The notes below the pieces were generated by a model. The model was given only the letters and a program-made list of their open reading frames with translations. It did no database searches and was not told the DNA's origin. DNA of 19,094 nucleotides from the NCBI GenBank assembly GCA_047618505.1, contig JBLHLB010000040.1:1-19094 (forward strand), in the 5' to 3' direction. Source of the DNA: JBLHLB01 sp047618505. GTDB taxonomy: Bacteria > Planctomycetota > UBA1135 > GCA-002686595. Made by a program: the position numbers and the translations under genes. Positions 1 to 7,848 of the stretch are shown in pieces (position 1 is the stretch's first letter; every line of letters starts with the position of its first letter).

Positions 1-115
1 AAGTTAGCCATCGACCGTCGGAGCCGAGGCGTGCATAGACCGGGAGCACCACGAGCAATACACACAACCCCAGGGGCAACAACCAAAGAAGCCTACCCCG
101 GGCTCCCCAATCCAT
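1..115 (-). CDS. Partial gene: N-terminus of a membrane-anchored or exported protein of unknown function
   Basis: Reading the minus strand from an ATG at 115-113, an open frame runs without a stop off the left edge for 38 codons. The translation begins MDWGARGRLLWLLPLGLCVL and continues LVVLPVYARLGSDGRWLT. It has two arginines in the first seven residues, then about 19 hydrophobic residues, then a polar stretch: the layout of a signal peptide or a signal anchor. Nothing beyond this is visible, so no family can be named. There is no Shine-Dalgarno sequence apart from bases locked in the hairpin at 118-141, which ends two bases before the start codon. The gene is divergent from the PSCyt gene at 394. 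The fragment is short and could be chance, but the charge and hydrophobicity pattern is convincing. Confidence 0.5.
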   Translation of the reverse strand, partial: MDWGARGRLLWLLPLGLCVLLVVLPVYARLGSDGRWLT

Positions 116-117
116 AA

Positions 118-141
118 CGAGACCTGTCGCCGCAGGTCTCG
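118..141. promoter_or_regulatory. Perfect 9-bp hairpin in the leader of the divergent minus-strand gene
   Basis: CGAGACCTG at 118-126 is the exact reverse complement of CAGGTCTCG at 133-141, with the 6-base loop TCGCCG. The 9-mer CAGGTCTCG occurs again at 145-153, so the 118-126 arm could pair with either copy. On the minus strand the hairpin ends two bases before the putative ATG at 115. A role in translation or transcription control is inference. The rest of 142-393 shows no other gene. Confidence 0.45.
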
Positions 142-393
142 CTACAGGTCTCGCCCCTGGGGGCCCAGCGACCATTAGGCTCAAGCTTGGTTTCGTGGAC
201 TCCGGCGTCATTCTGTGCCAATCGTCTCCCGAGGCCCCAGGGCCTGGAGTTATTTTGCTGGATTGCTCAAGGAAGCAGCTGCGGATGGCTCAAAAGGTAC
301 CGACCCGCCCTTGTCTCTTCGGTTCGTCGCGACGGGCGCTCCCACTTCCCGCAGGACCTAGTCCATTCCAAGGGTAGGGCCTACAATCGCAGG

Positions 394-3300
394 GTGACCG
401 ATCTCCCCAGCGACACGCTCCGCACCCGTTACGACTCCACAATCGCCGCTGCACGTATCGCGCCGGCCCTGGTGGCTCTCCTGTACCTGTTGCTTTGCCT
501 CGGTTTCCCAGGGAGCGCCGCTGATGTCAGCGTTGGCGCTGCCAGCCCCGCTGGAGGGATCGATTTTGCCCGGGATGTTCTGCCTCTCCTGAGCGACAAC
601 TGCTTTCCCTGTCACGGTCCAGATTCAAATACCCGTAAGGCAAGGCTGCGGCTCGACACCCGGGAGGGTGCTTTTGGCGATCGCGGAAACTGGGCGCCAG
701 TGGTCGCGGGGAAGCCAGGTGAAAGCGCCATACTCGAACGCATCCGGGCCACTGATCCCCTGGACTTGATGCCGCCGGCCAAGTCACATCTCTCCCTAAG
801 TGAAGCAGAAAAGGACCTCATAAGTCAGTGGATTGAAGAGGGCGCGAATTGGAGCAAGCATTGGTCCTACGCAGCCTTGGAGCGCCCCGCACTACCGGAA
901 GTCTCCGATCCCTCTTGGCCGCGCAATGGGATTGATCACTTCATCATGTCGCGTTTCGATGTCGAGGGGCTGTTGCCCGCACCGACGGCGTCGGATGACA
1001 TGCTGTTACGGCGATTGACCTTGGACCTTACTGGTTTGCCCCCGACGCCCGGGGAGCGCGAATTCTTCCGTGCATCGAGCGGTTCCGATCGCTGGAACGC
1101 AACAATGGCAAGGCTCTTTGATTCGCCGCACTATGGCCAGCGCATGGCTTGGCCGTGGCTCGATGCGGCACGCTACGCCGACTCTAACGGATACCAGGGG
1201 GATCTCGATCGCACCGCATGGCCATGGCGTGATTGGGTGGTTCGAGCATTCAATGACAACCTCCCCTTTGACAAATTCACGATTTGGCAGCTGGCCGGCG
1301 ACCTCCTCGAGGATCCGACTGACGAACAGATTCTCGCGACAGGGTTCCTGCGCCACCACATGATCAATGGCGAAGGGGGTCGTATCCCGGAGGAGAACCG
1401 CGTCGAGTACATCTTCGATCAGTTGGAAACCGTGGGCACCACCTGGCTTGGCATGACGATGAATTGCTGTCGATGCCACGACCATAAGTTCGATCCCCTT
1501 AGCAATCAGAACTACTACCAGCTCTTCGCCTTCTTCAACCAAACAGAGGTTACCGGCGGGGGCGGCAGTCCTCGTACTGCCCCTGTCTTGGCTGTGCCCA
1601 GCCCTGAACAAATGGCAGCGATCGCAGCGCTGCAAAAGAAGGGTGAGGCCTTGGAAGTCCAAAGAGCGGAACGTGACAGAGCCTTGGCATCCGAAGCAAA
1701 TACTTGGGAGTCCGCGGAGCGTGGCAAACTCGAAGAGAGCCCCTGGTCAGTATTGGTACCCGCGAGCTTCTCAAGTGATACGCAGGACTTGACGCTCCTG
1801 GGGGACAACTCGATTCTTGCGAGCGGTGCAAATCCTGACAACGACACCTACCGCGTCCTGTTTTCAGGTCCCTCTTCGGATTCAGATCTGGGCAAGCAGG
1901 CACAGGCAGATCAGGGCTCAATAACAGGCCTTCGACTGGAGGCATTACGCCACGAGAGTATGACCTACGGCGGAATGGGTCGCTCCAACAGTGGCAACTT
2001 TGTGCTGACCTCTTTCGAGGTCCGCGTTCTTGCCCCCGGCGTTGATGACACCGGCGGTCGAGTGATAGTGCGCAACGCAGTTGCATCCATCGAGGGCCAT
2101 GACAATCCCGTCGACGGGGCTCTGGATGGAAACGAAAGCACCGGCTGGGCCGTGTGGAGGGGTGAGCCCATCGATCGTGATCACGAGGCGGTGTTTCTGC
2201 TTGATGAGCCCCTGCACTTGGCGCCGCATCAACAGCTCGAGATCACCCTGCGCCACGACTCTCGCCACAAGAGTCACAACCTGGGACGCTTCCGGCTATC
2301 GGCAACCTCGGTGCCCGGAGCCCGGCTTGAGTCCGAGCGCGCCCACCTGCACAACATCCTTGCCACCCCAGCAGCGCAGCGTGGGGACGAACAAGACAAG
2401 CTGCTCAAAGGTGAACAGCGGCGGCAGGATGAAGCCTACGGAGCGACTCTGGCCAAAGCCCAGGCCACGGCCCGACGTTTGGGAGACCTGCAGAACGACG
2501 TGCCCGAAGTCATGGTGATGGCGGACACCGCTGAATTCCGCAGGACGTTCGTTCTTCAAAAGGGCATCTACAACCAACCCATGGAAGAGGTTTGGGCCGG
2601 GGTACCCGAGTTCCTCCTGTCCTTCCCAAGGGACTCCAAGGCGGACCGTCTTGGGCTTGCCCGGTGGATTGTCTCCCCCGCCAACCCGCTTACTGCGCGA
2701 GTCATCGTCAACAGGCTTTGGGCCCAAGTCTTTGGTACGGGTCTATCGCGCACCGTTGAAAACATCGGGTCCCAGGGGGAGCCCCCCACCCACCCGGAAC
2801 TCCTGGATTGGCTAGCCACGGAGTTCATCCAGAGCAGCTGGAACGTCAAACACATCATGCGGCTGATGCTGGATAGCGCGACCTACCGACAGACCTCCGC
2901 AAGAAGCGCTGAACTCCAAGCCCTTGACCCCAAGAATCGATTGTTGGCTCGGGCACCACGCTTTCGCATGCCCTCCTGGATGATCAGAGACCAGGCCCTC
3001 TGGGTCAGTGGCTTGCTCGTAGATCAACCCGGCGGCCCGGGAAGTCACCCCTATCAACCGGAGGGCGTTTGGGAAGAATACACCTTCGGCACACGCAGCT
3101 ATCCCCAGGGCAAAGGTGACGACCTCTATCGCCGCAGCATCTACACGTTCTGGCGCCGAATTGTTGGGCCCACGCCCTTCTTTGACGCGGCTACTCGCAA
3201 GACGTGTGCGGTCGTCGATCGCCGCACCAACACGCCCTTGCATGCCCTGGCGACGTTGAACGACATCACCTATGTGGAAGCCGCCCGAACCCTTGCCGAG

Positions 3301-3579
3301 CGCCTCCTTCTGGAGGGAGTCGCCAGCGACGGAGCTAGGATTCAACGGGCCTTTCTCCTGGTCCTTGCAAGGAATCCCGCGCTGCGGGAATTGGAACTCC
3401 TAGGGGAAAGCCTGGATCGCCTGCGAAGTCAGTACGCCGCCGACCCCGGGGAAGCGAGATCGCTCCTGCAGGTCGGTGATTCCGAGCGCGACGCATCCCT
3501 AGAGGCTGTGGAACACGCAGCCTGGACCGGGTTGGCCCTGACCCTTCTGAACCTGGACGAGACAGTCACCAGGGAGTAA
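394..3579 (+). CDS. PSCyt1-DUF1549-DUF1553 planctomycete cytochrome-like protein
   Basis: Large exported protein (1061 aa) of the PSCyt1/PSCyt2/PSD1 type. Its biochemical role is not established; the family is thought to be involved in envelope redox or polysaccharide breakdown. The frame is open from a TTG at 187, but the GTG at 394 is preferred because a hydrophobic export segment (residues 22-43, rich in Leu and Ala) follows 21 residues later. PSCyt1 carries the haem-type motif CFPCH at 70-74. DUF1549 runs from about 180 to 390 and holds a second CxxCH (CCRCH, 358-362) followed by DHKFDPL. Residues about 405-445 look like a coiled coil. A beta-rich region around 510-690 resembles the discoidin/concanavalin-like insert of these proteins. 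DUF1553 covers about 745-1010, with ARWIVSPANPLTARVIVNRLW. The length is normal and the frame intact. The stop lies 5 bases before the DUF1501 gene, so the two are probably co-transcribed. Confidence 0.93.
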   Translation: MTDLPSDTLRTRYDSTIAAARIAPALVALLYLLLCLGFPGSAADVSVGAASPAGGIDFARDVLPLLSDNCFPCHGPDSNTRKARLRLDTREGAFGDRGNWAPVVAGKPGESAILERIRATDPLDLMPPAKSHLSLSEAEKDLISQWIEEGANWSKHWSYAALERPALPEVSDPSWPRNGIDHFIMSRFDVEGLLPAPTASDDMLLRRLTLDLTGLPPTPGEREFFRASSGSDRWNATMARLFDSPHYGQRMAWPWLDAARYADSNGYQGDLDRTAWPWRDWVVRAFNDNLPFDKFTIWQLAGDLLEDPTDEQILATGFLRHHMINGEGGRIPEENRVEYIFDQLETVGTTWLGMTMNCCRCHDHKFDPLSNQNYYQLFAFFNQTEVTGGGGSPRTAPVLAVPSPEQMAAIAALQKKGEALEVQRAERDRALASEANTWESAERGKLEESPWSVLVPASFSSDTQDLTLLGDNSILASGANPDNDTYRVLFSGPSSDSDLGKQAQADQGSITGLRLEALRHESMTYGGMGRSNSGNFVLTSFEVRVLAPGVDDTGGRVIVRNAVASIEGHDNPVDGALDGNESTGWAVWRGEPIDRDHEAVFLLDEPLHLAPHQQLEITLRHDSRHKSHNLGRFRLSATSVPGARLESERAHLHNILATPAAQRGDEQDKLLKGEQRRQDEAYGATLAKAQATARRLGDLQNDVPEVMVMADTAEFRRTFVLQKGIYNQPMEEVWAGVPEFLLSFPRDSKADRLGLARWIVSPANPLTARVIVNRLWAQVFGTGLSRTVENIGSQGEPPTHPELLDWLATEFIQSSWNVKHIMRLMLDSATYRQTSARSAELQALDPKNRLLARAPRFRMPSWMIRDQALWVSGLLVDQPGGPGSHPYQPEGVWEEYTFGTRSYPQGKGDDLYRRSIYTFWRRIVGPTPFFDAATRKTCAVVDRRTNTPLHALATLNDITYVEAARTLAERLLLEGVASDGARIQRAFLLVLARNPALRELELLGESLDRLRSQYAADPGEARSLLQVGDSERDASLEAVEHAAWTGLALTLLNLDETVTRE

Positions 3580-3584
3580 CTGCC

Positions 3585-5054
3585 ATGTCCATGTTCAGCC
3601 CCAACAAACATCTGTCACGTCGCGACATGCTGCGCCATGGGGCCGCCGGTCTCGCCGCCGCTTCAACCGTTCCGGGACTCAAGGGAATGGGTCATGCGGC
3701 CACGCAGTTGGGCCTTGATCGAAGCAGCAGCAGTGGCTTGCCGGGCCTGCCGCACCATACGCCCAAGGCGAAGCGCCTGATTTACCTGTTCCAGAATGGC
3801 GCCCCAACACACGTCGATCTCTTCGACTACAAACCCACCCTGGTCGCACTCCACGGAAAGCCAGTTCCTGAGGAGTTCATCGCCGGCAAACGCTTCAGCA
3901 CCATGACCGGAAGCGCCACGGGCAAGCTGCTCCTTGGTCCCATCTCGCCCTTTCACCAGCGCGGGGAATCCGGCGCCTGGGTGAGCGACTTGATGCCCTA
4001 CACAGCAGAGGTTGCAGACGAACTCTGTTTCATCAAGGGTCTGCACACCGAGGCCGTCAATCACGCCCCAGGCATCTCCTTCTTCCTGAGCGGGTCTGAA
4101 ATGCCCGGGCGCCCAACACTTGGCGCCTGGCTAGCCCACGCACTTGGAGCGGAGAACACGAATTTGCCGCCCTTCGTGGTTATGACATCAGTGAGTAAGG
4201 GCACCACCTGCGGACAGATCTTCTACGACTTCTACTGGGAGTCCGGCTATCTCCCCTCCCGCTTCCAGGGGGTGAAACTACGCGGCGCCGGTGACCCGGT
4301 TCTGTACCTCTCCAACCCGAATGGAATCAGTCGCAAGGTGCGGCGGGGTGTCCTTGACGATATTTCGGGTCTCAATCAGCTGGCCTTCGAACGCTCCGGC
4401 GATCCCGAAGTCGCCGCACGTTCGGCTCAGTATGAGATGGCCTACCGCATGCAAGAGTCGGTACCTGAGCTGGTGGATCTCTCTGACGAACCGCAACACG
4501 TCTTGGATATGTATGGCCCCCAGGTAACCGAACCCGGAACCTTCGCCCACAACTGCTTGATGGCTCGACGATTGATCGAGCGTGGCACGCGCTACGTGCA
4601 GGTGATGCACGCGGGCTGGGACCAGCACAACAGCTTGACGACAGAGCTATACACCCAATGCGCTGACACCGATCAACCCTCCGCCGCCCTGGTCCTGGAC
4701 CTCAAGCAGCGGGGTCTATTGGACGACACCCTGGTCGTCTGGGGCGGCGAATTTGGGCGCACACCTTTCCTCCAGGGCGAACTAAACAACCCCAAACGCT
4801 GGGGCCGTGACCATCACCCCTACGCCTTCACCCAGTGGATGGCCGGCGGTGGCGTAAAGTCCGGCTTGAGCCACGGGGTCACGGACGAGCTCGGTATGGA
4901 TGTCGTCGAAGACGCCGTCCACGTACACGATCTCCAGGCGACGATCCTGCATCTGATGGGGATCGATCACCAGCAGCTCACGGTCAAATATCAGGGTCGT
5001 CGCTTCCGCCTCACCGACGTCTTCGGCAGGGTCGTGAAAGCTGTGATTGCCTGA
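3585..5054 (+). CDS. DUF1501 protein with Tat signal, partner of the PSCyt gene
   Basis: Protein of 489 aa in the DUF1501 family, which has an alkaline-phosphatase/sulfatase-like fold and unknown substrate. The N-terminus carries a twin-arginine signal (SRRDML, residues 11-16, then an Ala/Gly-rich stretch), so export is expected in the folded state. Typical family motifs are present: HAGWDQHN at 342-349, WGGEFGRTP at 386-394, DHHP at 409-412 and a C-terminal HDLQATILHLMGIDH. Their His, Asp and Glu residues probably bind metal, by analogy with the superfamily. AGGGAG at 3571-3576 is a good ribosome binding site for this ATG and overlaps the end of the PSCyt gene. Tandem PSCyt-DUF1501 pairs are characteristic of planctomycetes and imply that the two products act together in the envelope. 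Confidence 0.95.
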   Translation: MSMFSPNKHLSRRDMLRHGAAGLAAASTVPGLKGMGHAATQLGLDRSSSSGLPGLPHHTPKAKRLIYLFQNGAPTHVDLFDYKPTLVALHGKPVPEEFIAGKRFSTMTGSATGKLLLGPISPFHQRGESGAWVSDLMPYTAEVADELCFIKGLHTEAVNHAPGISFFLSGSEMPGRPTLGAWLAHALGAENTNLPPFVVMTSVSKGTTCGQIFYDFYWESGYLPSRFQGVKLRGAGDPVLYLSNPNGISRKVRRGVLDDISGLNQLAFERSGDPEVAARSAQYEMAYRMQESVPELVDLSDEPQHVLDMYGPQVTEPGTFAHNCLMARRLIERGTRYVQVMHAGWDQHNSLTTELYTQCADTDQPSAALVLDLKQRGLLDDTLVVWGGEFGRTPFLQGELNNPKRWGRDHHPYAFTQWMAGGGVKSGLSHGVTDELGMDVVEDAVHVHDLQATILHLMGIDHQQLTVKYQGRRFRLTDVFGRVVKAVIA

Positions 5055-5080
5055 GGCACTCGCACGACCCGGTTCTTGCC

Positions 5081-6592
5081 CTAACGCATGCTCGAGGGAA
5101 GTGCGGGGAGCTCATTCCGACCGACTGGGGATACGTAGGGGAAGGCAGCTGAAGCCTCGTCAAAGGCCGCACGTGCTGCACGCACGACATCGGGTTGTGT
5201 AAGGACATCCACACCTGCGCAAGCCAGAACCTTGGCCGCCACGCGCATGGCTTTGTCAGCAGCGGGTGAGCCCGAGGCAGCTGTCGAAGCCCAGGAGTGC
5301 GCAGGCACATCCATCGGCCAGTTGGCAACCCCAAGGCCAATGGTCGGACAAACCCAGGAGACGTTAGCCACGTCGGTCGAGCCACCGGGCTCAGGTGCGG
5401 CATTCGGATCGAAAGGCGTAATTTCACTGTGCATCCCCGTCGCCTCAATTCCAAAGGCAGTCTGGATCTCCCGGGCAAAGGCCTGCTCCTTTTCGCTGTA
5501 ACTAGCGGCCCCGACCATGACCAGGTTCGAGTACATCACGCGTGCCGCTGGCAGATTCGGGTTGTAGTGATAGAGACCCGTGAGGTTTTGCACCTTGGCA
5601 GGGCGGAATCCGTTCTCGACCACGCCGTGCTCTTCACCCCAGGCCATCAGGTCCGCGCCCTCCTTGATCTTCATCACATGCTGGTAGACAAGCTCCTGTT
5701 CGGGCCAGTCCTTGCCACGGGTGAAGAGCCAGACCGAAGCACTCGAGGGCACGATGTTTGGAGCTGCACCGCCGTTGGTTACGACGTAGTGAATACGCGC
5801 GCTCTCGGGCATGTGTTCCCGAAGGAGATTGATGCCGGTTTCAAAGGCCTCTACCGCATCTAAGGCGGACACGCCACTCCAGGGCGCACCTGCGGCGTGG
5901 GCAGAGCGACCATAGAACGTGACCTCGAAGGAACGCAGTGCCTTGCTGGGTTGGAGCGAGACAACATTCTCATTCGAGGGATGCCAAGACAGGCACACAT
6001 CCACATCGTCGAAAAGGCCATCGCGCACCATCCAGACTTTGCCTATGCCCTGCTCTTCCGCAGGGGTTCCATAGACACGAACCGTACCAGGCAGATCGTG
6101 CTCCTCCATCGCACGCTTGAGCGCCAAGCCTGCACCAACGGAGCCGACACCAAAAAGATTGTGGCCGCAGCCGTGTCCACCGGCACCTTCGATGCGGGCA
6201 TGCACCACAGAGGACACATCCTGGGAGAGACCGGGCAGGGCGTCGAATTCGGCCAGGTACGCTACGACAGGTTTGCCCTCGCCGTAGCTGGCAATAAAGG
6301 CCGTAGGCATGTCAGACACACCGCGCTCCACACGAAAGCCTCCGCGCTCCAGCATGTCCGCTAACAGGGCAGAAGATTGATCTTCCCGCAGGGCCAGCTC
6401 AGCATGCTCCCAGATTGCAGCACTGGCGGAGGTAAGTTCCGCTTCGATGCGCTCTACCTCCTCGGCCGCTGTGCGCTTCTCATCGTTCCATTCGATGAAC
6501 GGCACTTCGCCAGTGTCCTGGGGAAGAGCAAAGGCACTGCCTGCGAGAAGAGAGGCGCCTAAGGATAGTGCGCAGATGCGAGTGGTTGCCAT
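5081..6592 (-). CDS. Secreted M20 family amidohydrolase (M20D, AbgB-like)
   Basis: 503-aa zinc-type peptidase/amidohydrolase of family M20, subgroup D. The closest named relatives by motif are AbgB (p-aminobenzoyl-glutamate hydrolase subunit) and other aminoacylase-like enzymes; the substrate here is unknown. Residues 1-22 form a signal peptide ending AFA before LPQ, so it acts outside the cytoplasm, unlike E. coli AbgB. Visible active-site motifs are EFDALPG (D117), GHGCGHN (140-145), PAEE (179-180), SWHPS (H204), the dimerisation-domain motif GRSAHAAGAPW (229-238) and AHSWAS (H432). The length matches the family. No clear Shine-Dalgarno precedes the ATG. It is convergent with the DUF1501 gene (26 bp between stops), with no obvious terminator hairpin between them. 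Confidence 0.92.
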   Translation of the reverse strand: MATTRICALSLGASLLAGSAFALPQDTGEVPFIEWNDEKRTAAEEVERIEAELTSASAAIWEHAELALREDQSSALLADMLERGGFRVERGVSDMPTAFIASYGEGKPVVAYLAEFDALPGLSQDVSSVVHARIEGAGGHGCGHNLFGVGSVGAGLALKRAMEEHDLPGTVRVYGTPAEEQGIGKVWMVRDGLFDDVDVCLSWHPSNENVVSLQPSKALRSFEVTFYGRSAHAAGAPWSGVSALDAVEAFETGINLLREHMPESARIHYVVTNGGAAPNIVPSSASVWLFTRGKDWPEQELVYQHVMKIKEGADLMAWGEEHGVVENGFRPAKVQNLTGLYHYNPNLPAARVMYSNLVMVGAASYSEKEQAFAREIQTAFGIEATGMHSEITPFDPNAAPEPGGSTDVANVSWVCPTIGLGVANWPMDVPAHSWASTAASGSPAADKAMRVAAKVLACAGVDVLTQPDVVRAARAAFDEASAAFPYVSPVGRNELPALPSSMR

Positions 6593-6660
6593 CAGGATGA
6601 GGTGCTTGGGTTTCTAGGGACAGAGGCTGCGGTTAAGAGGGAGAGTAGCGAACCCAGGTG

Positions 6661-6677
6661 CAGGAGTTCCACTCCTG
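6661..6677. repeat. Short perfect hairpin CAGGAGT-TCC-ACTCCTG
   Basis: A 7-bp perfect inverted repeat with a 3-base loop, 68 bp upstream of the M20 start on its 5' side. It has no U-tract, so it is not an obvious terminator. It could be part of a leader RNA or an operator, or be chance. Confidence 0.35.
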
Positions 6678-6809
6678 GTCAACCTCAGGCGACTGGGCAT
6701 TTCCTTCCCAACTTGACTTCGACCCACGCCCGGACATCGAACCTGCGCAGCGTTCATGGTGGTTTTGACCCTCAACAGCGGTGGGTCACGACGACGATCC
6801 CAGACACGG

Positions 6810-6834
6810 GGTGGAAAGTACCGGGTACTCCACC
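6810..6834. repeat. Bulged 10-bp hairpin in the intergenic region
   Basis: GGTGG (6810-6814) pairs with CCACC (6830-6834), and AGTAC (6817-6821) pairs with GTACT (6825-6829). There is a two-base bulge (AA) and a three-base loop (CGG). No poly-U follows on either strand. Its function is unknown; it lies about 180 bp before the SprA-type gene. Confidence 0.4.
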
Positions 6835-6886
6835 TCGACCCGCAACAAGTTGCCTGAGGGGACAGGGTAGGCGCCGCAGCGACCCC

Positions 6887-6920
6887 TTGATGCCATTCTT
6901 GATGCCATTCTTGATGCCAT
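6887..6920. repeat. 12-bp tandem repeat, 2.8 copies
   Basis: TTGATGCCATTC occurs at 6887-6898 and 6899-6910 and is followed by a partial third copy TTGATGCCAT at 6911-6920. All copies are identical. The repeat lies in non-coding sequence about 90 bp before the SprA-type gene. It may be a slippage-prone microsatellite or repeated binding sites. Confidence 0.85.
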
Positions 6921-7010
6921 AGAAGTCCCAGGTCTGAGACCTCACTTTGAAACCAATCCAGGGTGGAGTCCGCAGCGATCAACAGTCGACGTTGTCCAAG
7001 GACCTTCCCC

Positions 7011-7763
7011 ATGCAACCTCTCTCCCCTACTTCAAGCCGCGCCCTGGATTCAATTTCCATCGGCCAACCCCTTGCTGGTGTAGGTGCGAAAAGGATCCTG
7101 GAAGCGGGCAGGGTTGAGGCCATTGAGCCCATTGGGGATCAGCCCGCAGATAGCGCCACCTTCTCGGAAAACGCAATGCGCGCGTTGCTCGGTGAGGACA
7201 GCGGGGGTGACAAATTCACCGCAAATCCGGAGGACCGAGGAGTACCGGAGGACGCGGCATCGGCTGGGCCTGAAGCTCTGACCAAGGATGATCGCGCTGA
7301 AGTTCAAAAACTTCAGGCTCGTGACGCCGAAGTGCGCGCCCATGAGCAGGCCCACAAGGCAGCTGCTGGGAGTCTTGCCTCCGGCGCGCCGACCTACGAG
7401 TACGAGACCGGACCAGATGGCAAGCAGTACGCAGTCGGTGGAGAAGTCGGCATCTCCATATCGAAGGGCAAGACGCCCCAGGAAACGCTCAGCAAGGCAG
7501 AGCGCGTCCAGCGCGCGGCGCAGGCGCCCGCTAACCCTTCCTCCCAGGACCGCGCTGTCTCTGCCAAGGCCGCACAGATGGCTAGTGAGGCCCGCACGGA
7601 GATCCAGGAGGAGCGCCGGGTTGAGGCAAAGGAAGATGGCGCTGCGGAAACCGAACGGACACGGGGTACGCAGGCAACGGAAGACTCGACACGCGCCTAT
7701 GCCCAAGTAAAGCACGCCAATATGATGGAAGAGGCAGCCTCCCTCCTGGATGTGATGGGCTAG
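7011..7763 (+). CDS. SprA-related putative metalloprotease (PF12118-like, HEQAH motif)
   Basis: A 250-aa protein matching the SprA-related family, also called the putative metalloprotease CJM1_0395 family. Its role is not established. The hallmark core is LQARDAEVRAHEQAHKAAAG with HEQAH at residues 111-115 (HExxH zinc motif). It is followed by PTYEYETGPDGKQYAVGGEV, by PQETLSKAERVQRAAQAPANPSSQDRAV, and by an Ala/Glu-rich, probably helical, C-terminus. There is no signal peptide; the N-terminal third is low-complexity and probably disordered. The ATG at 7011 is chosen over an in-frame GTG at 6963 because AAGGA (6998-7002) sits 8 bases before it. Homologues are commonly described in proteobacteria, so its presence here could reflect a shared or transferred family. 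The next gene starts 85 bp downstream, so an operon is possible but not tight. Confidence 0.9.
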   Translation: MQPLSPTSSRALDSISIGQPLAGVGAKRILEAGRVEAIEPIGDQPADSATFSENAMRALLGEDSGGDKFTANPEDRGVPEDAASAGPEALTKDDRAEVQKLQARDAEVRAHEQAHKAAAGSLASGAPTYEYETGPDGKQYAVGGEVGISISKGKTPQETLSKAERVQRAAQAPANPSSQDRAVSAKAAQMASEARTEIQEERRVEAKEDGAAETERTRGTQATEDSTRAYAQVKHANMMEEAASLLDVMG

Positions 7764-7848
7764 CGGCCCCCGGCTTTGCGAATATGGTGTTTTGGAGGTA
7801 GATTCAGGTCTCGCCACCGACCGCAGTTCGCCACAAGCTTTACGTCCA

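Larger units (their letters stand above)
6593..7010. other. 418-bp gene-free region between divergent genes, with hairpins and a tandem repeat
   Basis: No convincing coding sequence was found on either strand; the short open frames lack family features. The region must hold the promoters of the M20 gene (minus) and the SprA-type gene (plus), but I could not pick out reliable -35/-10 boxes. It contains a 7-bp hairpin (6661-6677), a bulged 10-bp hairpin (6810-6834) and a 12-bp tandem repeat (6887-6920). No tRNA-like T-loop motif is present. A small structured RNA is possible but unproven. Confidence 0.6.

Noticed and set aside
187..393. N-terminal extension of the PSCyt gene from TTG at 187
   Set aside because: The 69 extra residues have no family likeness and precede the export segment; the GTG at 394 gives a normal signal-peptide layout.
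1006..1662. 218-codon minus-strand frame inside the PSCyt gene, and similar long antisense frames (for example 1550-2086, 2812-3345, 7050-7919)
   Set aside because: They lie antisense to genes with clear domain matches and show no domain of their own; they are expected shadows in high-GC DNA.
5055..5080. Possible bidirectional terminator between the DUF1501 and M20 genes
   Set aside because: The 26-bp gap has no convincing stem-loop or U-tract.
6602..6922. 106-codon plus-strand frame in the intergenic region
   Set aside because: Its end is the same tandem repeat read as LMPFLMPFLMP; there is no ribosome binding site or conserved motif.
6614..7132. 172-codon minus-strand frame with WHQE repeats upstream of the M20 gene
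   Set aside because: The repeats only reflect the 12-bp tandem repeat, and the frame overlaps the well-supported SprA-type gene in antisense.
7807..7815. Another CAGGTCTCG 9-mer before the sulfatase-like gene
   Set aside because: It is a single copy with no pairing partner nearby; similarity to the 118-153 hairpin arms is probably chance.
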